Assembly (NCBI GenBank): GCA_000432895.1
Contig: FR889415.1
Coordinates: 1 to 11,837, forward strand
Direction of reading: 5' to 3'
Origin: Firmicutes bacterium CAG:449
GTDB lineage: Bacteria > Bacillota_I > Bacilli_A > RFN20 > CAG-449
Length of the DNA stretch: 11,837 nt
Part shown: in pieces, positions 1 through 6,885 of the stretch
Layout: each line of letters begins with the position of its first letter
Position numbering within the stretch: position 1 is the stretch's first letter
Made by a program: the position numbers and the translations under genes
Notes under the pieces: model-generated
What the model saw: the letters and a program-made list of their open reading frames with translations, nothing else
Database searches by the model: none
Told to the model about the DNA's origin: nothing

Positions 1-26
1 CCCCACTTTATTTAAGAGAGCCAATT

Positions 27-455
27 TTACTCTTCAATTAAATTAACTCTTCTAATATGTCTACCGCCTTCAAAGTCAGTAGTTAAGAATAAATTAACAT
101 ATTTTTTAGCTTCTTCTAAAGGAGTAAATTTTGCGCCAATTGACATCATATTTGCATTATTATGTTGTCTAATTAATTTTGCTACATCTTCATTATAAAC
201 AAGCCCACATCTAATACCTTTAACTTTGTTACAAGTCATACAAACACCTTCACCAGTAGTGCAAATAACTATTCCTTTTTCACATTCATTATTACTTACT
301 GCTTGAGCAGCTTTCTTAGCGAAAACAGGATAATCACAAGATTCAAGAGAATAAGTTCCAAAATCTTCTACTTCATATTTATTATCTAATAAATACTTTT
401 TAATTTCTTCTTTTAAATTAAATCCACCGTGATCACAAGCAAGAGCAATTTTCAT
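27..455 (-). CDS. rpiB: Ribose-5-phosphate isomerase B (RpiB/LacAB family)
   Basis: This cytoplasmic enzyme interconverts ribose 5-phosphate and ribulose 5-phosphate in the pentose phosphate pathway. The 142-residue product has the family landmarks: ACDHGG at 6-11, the catalytic-cysteine loop CTTGEG at 65-70, RQHNNAN at 96-102 with the ring-opening His98, and the C-terminal GGRH phosphate-binding stretch. Length is close to the usual ~145-150. The frame stays open 11 codons upstream, but the AGGAGG at 465-470 lies 9 nt before the ATG at 455 and only 3 nt before the ATG at 461, so I chose 455. It overlaps the 3' end of the ywlC-like gene by 23 nt, which implies translational coupling. LacA/LacB galactose-6-phosphate isomerases share the fold; the single subunit and the housekeeping neighbours favour RpiB. 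The loop reads CTTGEG where I expect CGTGxG, and the protein is unusually Cys-rich (seven). Confidence 0.92.
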   Translation of the reverse strand: MKIALACDHGGFNLKEEIKKYLLDNKYEVEDFGTYSLESCDYPVFAKKAAQAVSNNECEKGIVICTTGEGVCMTCNKVKGIRCGLVYNEDVAKLIRQHNNANMMSIGAKFTPLEEAKKYVNLFLTTDFEGGRHIRRVNLIEE

Positions 456-1059
456 TTTCATAAACCTCCTTAATTTTATTAAATTCAATACTTCCTTGAC
501 GAATTAATTTTATTTCATTATCTATAATTAAAACAATTGTTGAAGGCAAACAAGAATCAACTTCACCTTTAACAATTCCTCTAATTTTACTATTAAAAAC
601 TTTATAGACATCATCTGTATTTAATAAAGGGGCACTTCCTGACATATTTGCTGAAGTCACTAACATCGGTTTATTAACTCTTTGAATTAAATCTTGCACA
701 TCTTTATTAGATGAAATTCTAATTCCCACAGTTTTTTCTTTTAAGGTTAACCAAGGATATAAGCCTTTTTTGGCTTTTAATAAAAGAGTTATTTCACCTG
801 GCATAAAAGTATCAATTACTCTTTGAATATTTTCATCAACATCAACAAATAAATGAATATCTTCTTTTTTACTTAGCATAATTGTAAAAGGTTTTTCTGG
901 TGGTCTTTCTTTTAAAGCACATAAAGTAGTAAAGGCTTTTTCTTGATCATAAATAATTCCTAAACCATAGACAGTTTCTGTAGGAAAGGCGAGTACGTCA
1001 CCATCATTAATAATTTTTAAGCATTCTTGGTCTATAAAAGATAATATTTTCGTTTCCAT
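433..1059 (-). CDS. ywlC: L-threonylcarbamoyladenylate synthase, Sua5/YrdC/YwlC family
   Basis: The enzyme makes threonylcarbamoyl-AMP from Thr, bicarbonate and ATP, the first step of the universal t6A37 modification of ANN-decoding tRNAs. At 208 residues it is a YrdC-domain protein without the full C-terminal Sua5 domain. Visible family motifs are PTETVYGLG at 26-34, KER at 50-52, PGEITLLL at 87-94, VGIRI at 111-115, TSANMSG at 135-141 (the SxN motif) and the nucleotide-site PSTIV at 172-176. The start at 1059 gives the normal ~18-residue lead-in. No Shine-Dalgarno precedes it, but a perfect TATAAT at 1067-1072 sits 7 nt before the ATG, suggesting a leaderless transcript. It ends in TGA and overlaps rpiB. 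YwlC near rpiB, downstream of prfA-prmC, is a known Bacillus arrangement. Confidence 0.93.
   Translation of the reverse strand: METKILSFIDQECLKIINDGDVLAFPTETVYGLGIIYDQEKAFTTLCALKERPPEKPFTIMLSKKEDIHLFVDVDENIQRVIDTFMPGEITLLLKAKKGLYPWLTLKEKTVGIRISSNKDVQDLIQRVNKPMLVTSANMSGSAPLLNTDDVYKVFNSKIRGIVKGEVDSCLPSTIVLIIDNEIKLIRQGSIEFNKIKEVYENENCSCL
465..470 (-). promoter_or_regulatory. Ribosome binding site deciding the rpiB start
   Basis: A perfect AGGAGG read on the minus strand, lying inside the end of the preceding gene. Its 9-nt distance to the ATG at 455 is optimal, while the ATG at 461 is too close (3 nt). Confidence 0.8.
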
Positions 1060-1066
1060 ATTTGAT

Positions 1067-1095
1067 ATTATAATTAATTAAAATTTTATTTTAAA
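1067..1095 (-). promoter_or_regulatory. Candidate promoter of ywlC-rpiB (leaderless)
   Basis: Minus-strand TATAAT at 1072-1067 matches the -10 consensus exactly. A weak TTTAAA lies 17 nt upstream (1095-1090). The predicted +1 is position 1060 or 1059, at the ATG itself. In such AT-rich DNA a chance TATAAT is quite possible; the lack of any ribosome site for ywlC is what makes it worth listing. Confidence 0.4.
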
Positions 1096-1098
1096 TAT

Positions 1099-2538
1099 TT
1101 ATTTTATATTTTTAGTAGCTAATTTTACACATTCATATGCACCATTATATAATCCTTCATTTTTAAATTTTAAAATTTGATTACACATATGCATTAATAA
1201 ATCTGAATCTAAAATAAAATCATCAAGCATTTTATTTAACTTATTATCATTATCACATTCATAAGTTCCATCACCTATTTCCGAATCATAAATTGCCCCA
1301 AATACTTCGTGTCCACCTATATGACGCATAAAAATCTTGGGAATTGGATAAAAAACAAGTTCACTAGGTTTAGTTATCAATAAGTCACATTTTCTCATTA
1401 ATAAGTTAGTTGAATATACAGCCGGAAAAATATCTTGATGAAAAATATTATATATTCCAGTAATCGTATTATTATTCATATCTAACACAAAATCTTTAAA
1501 TTCATTATATTGGTTAAAAAATGTTTTATTTTGATTAAAATCTTTAATATTATGGCAAAGATATTCATAAACATTTAAATGATCACCATAATTAATGAAT
1601 AATGCCACTTTATTTTCTTTAACATAAGGTAATAAATGTTTAATTATTTTTAAAAATTGTTTTTGTCCTGCACCCGCTCCACCAACACTTAATAAAATTC
1701 TAAGTGCCTCTTTTTGTTGAATCCTATTTATTCTAAAAGAAGTATCCTCTTCTAAATTAGAGACAATTTCATGATCAACATAATGTCCAACCATCTTCAA
1801 ATCATCATTAGGCATATGTTTCAAATCATGTTTACTAAATCCATCTAATCTTTTATATCCATAATATGCAAAATTTGTTTGAACAGTATGAATAGCGCCT
1901 TCAGACAAATGTAATGCCATAGGCCAATTATCAGGTATAGCATTAACAACATTTTTCATTCCAGAATGAATAGCGCCTTGACTTGGCCAAGCATGAGTAG
2001 CGATAAAAGGAATATCTTGGGGAATGTTTTTAAATAAAGGGACTAGATTCTCACTATTTTTTTGATCAGTAGCATTGTAAGTTATTTTTTTAAAGGTATC
2101 ACGATTTACTTTTTCCCAAATAAAATGATTAAACAATTTTGATTTTTGAGAAATTTTTGAACCTAAAGAATATAAATTATTTTGTGCTTGAATCATTTTT
2201 GATCCTGTTGCCTCAAAACTAGCTAAATCAAGCCAATATGGCTCATAGCCTAATGCATGAGCACAACTTGCCATAGCTATAGAAATGCGATAATGTCCAA
2301 ACCCCATGCGAATATTACCAACAATTAAAGCATTGTCAGGAAATTTTTCATTTTGTGTTTTACTCACAATATTATTAACATTGATAAAATCTAATTCATT
2401 AATTTTTTCAAACCCAATTTTATAATCAACATTACTATCATCACCATATTTTTTTTGATATGATTTCTTAGATTTTTCAGCTTTTTTTACTATCTTTTTT
2501 GGTATTTCATTTCCAAAAATAACACTAGATTTATCCAT
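1099..2538 (-). CDS. GT-B-like protein of unknown function in galactoside operon
   Basis: I do not recognise a named family for this 479-residue cytoplasmic protein. Its layout resembles a two-domain GT-B glycosyltransferase of the MurG/MGDG-synthase type. A Lys-rich N-terminus (about 1-40) is followed by a hydrophobic strand and Gly-rich loop GNIRMGFGHYR (74-84), an inter-domain region with THAWP and HLSEGAIHT, the second-domain strand/loop LLSVGGAGAG (282-291), and a late CDLLITKPSE segment (384-393) placed like the nucleotide-sugar-binding part of MurG. A His-Gly-Gly-His cluster follows near 406-410. No signal peptide or membrane helix is seen. The start is the ATG at 2538, 9 nt after AGGAG; an upstream in-frame TTG is too close to that site. 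It overlaps the alpha-galactosidase gene by 8 nt (ATGGATAA), so the two are coupled. A sugar-transfer role is inference; a phosphorylase or binding protein is also possible. Confidence 0.55.
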   Translation of the reverse strand: MDKSSVIFGNEIPKKIVKKAEKSKKSYQKKYGDDSNVDYKIGFEKINELDFINVNNIVSKTQNEKFPDNALIVGNIRMGFGHYRISIAMASCAHALGYEPYWLDLASFEATGSKMIQAQNNLYSLGSKISQKSKLFNHFIWEKVNRDTFKKITYNATDQKNSENLVPLFKNIPQDIPFIATHAWPSQGAIHSGMKNVVNAIPDNWPMALHLSEGAIHTVQTNFAYYGYKRLDGFSKHDLKHMPNDDLKMVGHYVDHEIVSNLEEDTSFRINRIQQKEALRILLSVGGAGAGQKQFLKIIKHLLPYVKENKVALFINYGDHLNVYEYLCHNIKDFNQNKTFFNQYNEFKDFVLDMNNNTITGIYNIFHQDIFPAVYSTNLLMRKCDLLITKPSELVFYPIPKIFMRHIGGHEVFGAIYDSEIGDGTYECDNDNKLNKMLDDFILDSDLLMHMCNQILKFKNEGLYNGAYECVKLATKNIK

Positions 2539-4141
2539 TCTCAATTACTCCTTTTTTAAAATTATAAATTAATTGTTCATTTTTTCCGTTTAACATATAT
2601 TCTAAAATAATCACTTCTTTTTTTGTAATAATATTAGTTAAAATTGCATCTTGTAACTTACTTGCTTCAAATAATAAATTCCTTTTTTCTAAATTATAAT
2701 TAATTACATTATCGCTAGTAAAATAAAGCGCACCACATAAAAAATTTATCTTTAGCAAAGCTTCTTTTTGCTTATTAGACAAATTAATATTATCATCTCT
2801 TAATAAATAAACATCAGGATCATTTCTAAATACATACTTATCCATTGGATAACGATAAATTGTATTTAATAAAGTTATTTTTGTCGAAATTCTTTCGCGA
2901 TGGGCTAAACGCATGTAAAATATATCATCAAAGCTTAAACTTACATCTGGACCAATTCTACAATAATCAACAAGATTAAATCCACTTTCTAAAGGTAATC
3001 CACATCCTAAAATCAACTTATCTTTTAAAATATTTCTTATAAAAGACATCATTTGATACATAGTTTCAGCTCTTGTTTGCCCTTTCACTTTTACTAAATT
3101 AGCAGCATAAAGAAAATCTAATTTAAAAAAATCAAATCCTAATTCAAGATAATAATTTAAACACTTTTTTATATATTCACGAACTTCTTTATTATTAATA
3201 TCTAAAGGAACTTGTCTAGACCAATTTTTTCCAGCATAAACTATTTGATTATTTTCTTTATAAATCCAATCTGGATGTTCATTGAAAATTTCACTTTTTT
3301 CTTCCACGATAAATGGAGCGAGCCAAATACCCGCTTTTAAATTTTTATTATGAATCTTTTTTACAATATTACTTAATCCTTGAGGAAATCTATTTTGATC
3401 AATTTTAAGCCAATCTCCAACAAATGTTTCATATCCATCATCAATCTGGAATATATCATAATTAGAATCATCAATTCCTTCTAAAGCATTATCAATTTTT
3501 TCTTCATTAATATCTTGATAATAATTATACCATGAAGTATAACCTCTTAACTTTAAATGATTAGAATTTCCTATTTTAGAAAAATATAATTGTTGAGTTT
3601 CAATAACTTTTCCTTCTAAATAACAATAATTTAATAAAGTAAATTTGTCCTTAAGAATTTTATTTTCACAATCACTTTCTAAAATGATTCGATTTCTTTT
3701 AATATCATAATTAATAATTAAATATGCATTTTGATAATTTAAAGAACCATATAATTGAATAATATTATCTCTTTTTAAATAAGCATAAGTATAACCATGT
3801 AAAACATGTTTTCTTGTCTTTTTAAATGAATAATCTCCATATGCTTTAAATTTATACTTATTAGAAATAAATGAAGGCATTTTAATTGTTTTTAAAGATT
3901 CATTAATATTAAATTCTCTTGTATCTGTCCAAGATTGATAACCATTAACCAAAACTTGATCGCCTTTTTTAAATTTAAAGTCTTGAATTAACGCAAATGA
4001 TTTCAATGTTATTTCTTTTTTTGGATAAATATTAACTATATGATGTTCTTCATTGTCAATAAATTCAAGATAATAATCTTCATTTTCAAGTTTATTACTT
4101 ATATAAATTACACCATTTTTATAATACGAAATGTTAATCAT
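2531..4141 (-). CDS. GH36-family alpha-galactosidase
   Basis: It should hydrolyse terminal alpha-1,6-galactosyl bonds (melibiose, raffinose or similar) in the cytoplasm, as no signal peptide is present. The 536-residue length resembles the compact Thermotoga-type GH36 enzymes rather than the ~720-residue AgaN/Rafa type. An N-terminal beta-sandwich carries NGYQSW (66-71). The TIM barrel shows FQIDDGYE (231-238), GIWLAPF (271-277) and HPDW, then FFKLDF (338-343) with the probable nucleophile Asp342, GCGLPLESG (379-387), and CRIGPDVS (394-401) with the probable acid/base Asp399. Both catalytic carboxylates are therefore present. I start at the ATG at 4141; AAGGAAG lies a rather long 12 nt upstream and the frame extends to a TTG at 4171. 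It overlaps the transporter gene by 8 nt (ATGATTAA). Substrate is not readable from sequence; N-acetylgalactosaminidase activity also exists in GH36. Confidence 0.9.
   Translation of the reverse strand: MINISYYKNGVIYISNKLENEDYYLEFIDNEEHHIVNIYPKKEITLKSFALIQDFKFKKGDQVLVNGYQSWTDTREFNINESLKTIKMPSFISNKYKFKAYGDYSFKKTRKHVLHGYTYAYLKRDNIIQLYGSLNYQNAYLIINYDIKRNRIILESDCENKILKDKFTLLNYCYLEGKVIETQQLYFSKIGNSNHLKLRGYTSWYNYYQDINEEKIDNALEGIDDSNYDIFQIDDGYETFVGDWLKIDQNRFPQGLSNIVKKIHNKNLKAGIWLAPFIVEEKSEIFNEHPDWIYKENNQIVYAGKNWSRQVPLDINNKEVREYIKKCLNYYLELGFDFFKLDFLYAANLVKVKGQTRAETMYQMMSFIRNILKDKLILGCGLPLESGFNLVDYCRIGPDVSLSFDDIFYMRLAHRERISTKITLLNTIYRYPMDKYVFRNDPDVYLLRDDNINLSNKQKEALLKINFLCGALYFTSDNVINYNLEKRNLLFEASKLQDAILTNIITKKEVIILEYMLNGKNEQLIYNFKKGVIENG
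2548..2552 (-). promoter_or_regulatory. Ribosome binding site of the GT-B-like gene
   Basis: Minus-strand AGGAG lies 9 nt before the ATG at 2538 and 3 nt before the alternative TTG at 2544, so it favours the ATG. It lies inside the end of the upstream alpha-galactosidase gene. Confidence 0.7.
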
Positions 4142-5543
4142 TTTTATTTTGTTCTTCCTTTGAATCTTCAATAACTTTCATTACCCATTTTTCATTATAG
4201 AAATAAAGAATAATAGCACCTAAAATACAAAATACAATTGCCACGATTGCTACAATTCTTAAGCCCAAACTTGACGCTACTAAATCATTACTTGATAAAT
4301 CTTGATTTGACCCAATAATTGCTAAAGAAGTAAAAACAAGCATGGCAATAGATTGTCCCATTTTCATAGCAAATGTTCTTGCTGCAAAAAACATTCCTTC
4401 TCTTTTTTCATTTGTCTTGATTGCATCTTCTTCAGCAATATCAGCCACAATCGATTGAGGTATAATTCCAAGTAAAGACATAGGAAAACTTGCTATTAGA
4501 ACTATTAATATTCCAAAAACAATTCCTGGTAAAGGAATAACACCAATTAAAGCAGTAATAATATACGCTAAAGCTAATCCCAAAAAACCAAAACATACTA
4601 ATTTTCTTTTACCAAATTTTGCTACAAGTTTGCTAACAGTAGGATAAAAGCAAGCAGATAATACTGTCATTGCACCTAAAAATACCATAGTATAAAATTC
4701 ATCTATTTGCATTGACACTTTTACAAAGAAAGGTAACCCTGTTTGAAATAAAGTTAATCCAATCCAATATGCAATATCTGAACCAACAAAAATTCTAAAT
4801 TGCTTATTTTTAAAAGTTGAGCCTAAAGATTTAATTACATTAGAATTTGATGGTTTTGATTCTACAAAATCAGTTTCCTTTAATTTAAATGTTGGTATTA
4901 ACATAAAGATTAAAGCAATAATACTTAAAACAATAAAACAAATACGATAAGCCCAATCATAAGAAACATATTGTTTTAATACTCCACCAAATACAAATGG
5001 TAAATACGCTAGCATTGTACCAATAAAATATGTTAAAGAAATTGAAGTAGATATATACATACGATCTTCTTGAGTTTTACCAAATTCAGAGATCAACGCA
5101 TTATATGGAGTACAATACATTGTCATAAATAAGTAAAATAATACTAAGAAAACACAAATCCAAGCGACATTCCAATTCGAAATTTCATTAATTGGAGCAA
5201 AGAAAACTAAAACAGTTGTTAAAGCAAATGGAATAGCAGCAAAACGCATAAATGGTATTCTTCTTCCTTTTGGATTTTTACTTCTATCAGATAATGTTGC
5301 AATTAATGGATCTGTCACAGCATCAAAAATACGACATCCAAAAGTAATTAAACCAAGAATTGTTAAAACACCAAAAACCACTAAACCAGGTGTAATAAAC
5401 TGAATTGCTCCATCATTTAAGTCAGATTGAGTTGGCAAATAAAAAGTTACTAGCCATGCATTAATAATCCCACCTAAAATTGACCAGCCAAGTTGTCCTA
5501 ATGCAAATATCCACATTTGCTTTTTTGTTAGTCTTTTTTTCAT
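4134..5543 (-). CDS. GPH-family (MelB-like) glycoside:cation symporter
   Basis: This inner-membrane transporter couples sugar entry to Na+ or H+. The 469 residues hold about twelve hydrophobic segments with a central cytoplasmic loop near 220-250. The first half has the GPH signature RIFDAVTDPLIATLSDRS (71-88); Asp74 and Asp78 are spaced like the MelB cation-site pair Asp55/Asp59. It is followed by NPKGRRIPFM, a basic loop typical of the family. The second half has the matching signature with ADIAEEDAIKTNEKREG at 367-383. Start ATG at 5543 follows GAGGAG by 6 nt. It lies between the TetR gene (17-nt gap) and the alpha-galactosidase gene (8-nt overlap), so an alpha-galactoside is the expected cargo. 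Family members also carry beta-glucosides, xylosides or glucuronides, so the substrate rests on context. Confidence 0.92.
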   Translation of the reverse strand: MKKRLTKKQMWIFALGQLGWSILGGIINAWLVTFYLPTQSDLNDGAIQFITPGLVVFGVLTILGLITFGCRIFDAVTDPLIATLSDRSKNPKGRRIPFMRFAAIPFALTTVLVFFAPINEISNWNVAWICVFLVLFYLFMTMYCTPYNALISEFGKTQEDRMYISTSISLTYFIGTMLAYLPFVFGGVLKQYVSYDWAYRICFIVLSIIALIFMLIPTFKLKETDFVESKPSNSNVIKSLGSTFKNKQFRIFVGSDIAYWIGLTLFQTGLPFFVKVSMQIDEFYTMVFLGAMTVLSACFYPTVSKLVAKFGKRKLVCFGFLGLALAYIITALIGVIPLPGIVFGILIVLIASFPMSLLGIIPQSIVADIAEEDAIKTNEKREGMFFAARTFAMKMGQSIAMLVFTSLAIIGSNQDLSSNDLVASSLGLRIVAIVAIVFCILGAIILYFYNEKWVMKVIEDSKEEQNKND

Positions 5544-5560
5544 ATTTTTCTCCTCAAAAA

Positions 5561-6166
5561 TTATTGTTTTATCCTAAATAAGAATAAGTCTATTAATTGT
5601 TTAATTTCTAATTGTTGATTGGAATCTTTATCTTCAATTAAAATATCTTCAATTGCTAATTTCTTACAAAAAGATAATAAAGAAATTGCAGTTGTTCGGT
5701 AAAATAAATTTAAATCAATATCATCTTTTAACGATTTATCTTCAATTCCTTTTTGATAAGAAGAAATAAATAAATCTTTAAACTTTTTAATATTAACATT
5801 ATATAAATCTAAATTTAATTGTGACTCATTATGCAAATAAGCATCTAAAGAATAAACAAAAGCATAATATGATTTATTATCAATAAATATTTTTAAATAT
5901 GCTTCATAAAATTCTTTAATATTTTCATAGCCATTTTTATCATTAGAAAAAGAAAAATATTTTTCTAATAAATTTGATGATAATCTTTCTGCAACTTTAA
6001 TAACTAAATTTTGCTTCTTTCCAAAATAACGATATAAAGTTGCTTCTCCAACTCCAATTTCTGAAGCAATATCACTCATAGTTACATTAGTGATTGATTT
6101 TTCAAAAAATAATTTTGTTGCTTCATCTAAAATAACATTCATTTGTGCATCTTTAATTTTACTCAT
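5561..6166 (-). CDS. TetR/AcrR-family regulator of the galactoside operon
   Basis: A 201-residue one-component repressor. The N-terminal helix-turn-helix covers about 10-57 with VTMSDIASEIGVGEATLYRYF, a textbook TetR recognition helix. The rest is an all-helical ligand-binding and dimerisation domain with no recognisable specificity. Two adjacent ATGs are available; AAAGGAG at 6172-6178 gives 5 nt to the second (6166) but 2 nt to the first (6169), so I chose 6166. It is the first gene of the operon and directly follows two palindromes and a promoter, so autoregulation together with control of the transporter and alpha-galactosidase is likely. TetR proteins are less usual than LacI, GntR or AraC types at galactoside loci; the effector is unknown. 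Confidence 0.9.
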   Translation of the reverse strand: MSKIKDAQMNVILDEATKLFFEKSITNVTMSDIASEIGVGEATLYRYFGKKQNLVIKVAERLSSNLLEKYFSFSNDKNGYENIKEFYEAYLKIFIDNKSYYAFVYSLDAYLHNESQLNLDLYNVNIKKFKDLFISSYQKGIEDKSLKDDIDLNLFYRTTAISLLSFCKKLAIEDILIEDKDSNQQLEIKQLIDLFLFRIKQ

Positions 6167-6177
6167 CATTTCTCCTT

Positions 6178-6194
6178 TGATAGATAATCTATCA
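6178..6194 (-). promoter_or_regulatory. Perfect palindrome next to the RBS, probable TetR operator 1
   Basis: TGATAGAT-A-ATCTATCA: two perfect 8-bp arms (6178-6185 and 6187-6194) around one base. Its size fits a TetR-type operator. It lies in the 5' leader and abuts the AAAGGAG ribosome site of the regulator gene. It could also form a small RNA hairpin. Confidence 0.65.
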
Positions 6195-6195
6195 T

Positions 6196-6219
6196 TTTGA
6201 TATACTATCTATTATCAAA
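6196..6219 (-). promoter_or_regulatory. Second inverted repeat over the -10/+1, probable TetR operator 2
   Basis: TTTGATA (6196-6202) and TATCAAA (6213-6219) form perfect 7-bp arms around a 10-nt centre (TACTATCTAT on the plus strand). It shares TGATA/TATCA ends and a CTATC core with the neighbouring palindrome. It covers the predicted -10 box and start point, where a bound repressor would block transcription. Confidence 0.55.
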
Positions 6220-6245
6220 TTAACATTTCCATTCATTTTTGTCAA
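6217..6245 (-). promoter_or_regulatory. Sigma-A-type promoter of the galactoside operon
   Basis: On the minus strand a perfect TTGACA (6245-6240), a 17-nt spacer, then TAATTT (6222-6217) preceded by the extended -10 element TGT. The predicted +1 is an A at 6210, giving a ~44-nt leader that contains both palindromes. Confidence 0.6.
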
Positions 6246-6261
6246 TGGTAACCGCTTACAT
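6246..6261 (-). promoter_or_regulatory. cre-like site (CcpA/LacI-family operator)
   Basis: Minus-strand ATGTAAGCGGTTACCA matches the Bacillus cre consensus WTGNAARCGNWWWCAW at every defined position but one (C instead of A after WWWC). Its core GTAA-GCGG-TTAC is a dyad with symmetric GTAA/TTAC ends. It lies immediately upstream of the -35 box. Either carbon catabolite control or a dedicated LacI-type regulator would fit; no LacI gene is in this window. Confidence 0.6.
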
Positions 6262-6274
6262 TTATAGAAACAAC

Positions 6275-6300
6275 AAAAAAACACTATAATTTTATAGCGT
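6275..6300 (-). terminator. Rho-independent terminator of the prfA-prmC unit
   Basis: On the minus strand an 8-bp stem (ACGCTATA / TATAGTGT, including one G-T pair) with an AAAT loop is followed by six Ts (6280-6275). It sits 24 nt after the stop of the broken small gene and upstream of the galactoside promoter, so it separates the two minus-strand units. Confidence 0.7.
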
Positions 6301-6323
6301 TTCTTTATAGTTTTTTTATTAAT

Positions 6324-6849
6324 TTAACTCTTTAGTATTATATATTTTCTTATAAAATAAATAAATATCATTATTAAACAAGAAATAATACTATAATAAA
6401 TTTTTATCAATCCATTAATATTAAAAACAATATTATTAATTAACGAAATTAAATAACTTATACTTATATTGTAAACGTTAAATTGCAAAGGATAATATGC
6501 TTCTCATCATTATAATTATAATCAATTGAGCAAATATAATTATTATTAACATTTGCAAAAGAAATATTTGAAATCATTTTTTTATTTTCATCAGTTAGTT
6601 TTAATAAAATATAATTTGTCTTATCATTTTTATAAAAAATAGGATTACATATTTCTATATTAAGAACTGAAGAATTAACTTTTAAAATATCATTATTAAA
6701 TTTTAAAGACCCATTTATGTTATAATCATCTTTATATATTTTTTTTATATTATTATTAATTAAATTGTCCTTAATATTACAATTGTTTAAATAATTATCA
6801 TTGAAACTAAAACAAAAAAAACACCGTTAATAAAATATAATTTTTTCAT
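6324..6849 (-). pseudogene. Broken gene for a small exported, membrane-anchored protein
   Basis: This stretch looks empty to a simple ORF search but reads as one gene in three frames. Frame A starts at ATG 6849 (MKKLYFINGVFFV...), a Lys-Lys plus hydrophobic signal-like start, and stops at 6787. Frame B is open from the T8 tract (6814-6821 on the plus strand as A8) to 6464 and encodes a polar Asn/Lys-rich segment with three Cys. Frame C is open from 6503 to the stop at 6324 and encodes YYPLQFNVYN, then a hydrophobic helix and a basic end (FIRKYIILKS). One extra T in the T8 tract and one lost base restored between 6464 and 6503 give about 175 residues: signal, ectodomain, membrane helix, basic tail. 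No clear RBS is seen. I recognise no family. Decay, phase variation at the T tract, or assembly errors could each explain it. Confidence 0.5.
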
Positions 6850-6885
6850 ATATAAATCGCTTAAACAAAATAGATTTGCACATAA

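Noticed and set aside
1..26. Fragment of a further downstream gene or terminator at the left edge
   Set aside because: Only 26 bases follow the rpiB stop, with no stem-loop or recognisable coding signal.
433..435. TGA possibly read as Trp (mycoplasma code) at the end of ywlC
   Set aside because: All Trp codons checked are TGG, no conserved gene has an in-frame TGA, and reading through would only add a few residues.
6301..6885. CRISPR array, tRNA or other RNA gene in the ORF-poor stretch
   Set aside because: No regularly spaced repeats and no tRNA-like stems; the stretch reads as a frameshifted protein gene.
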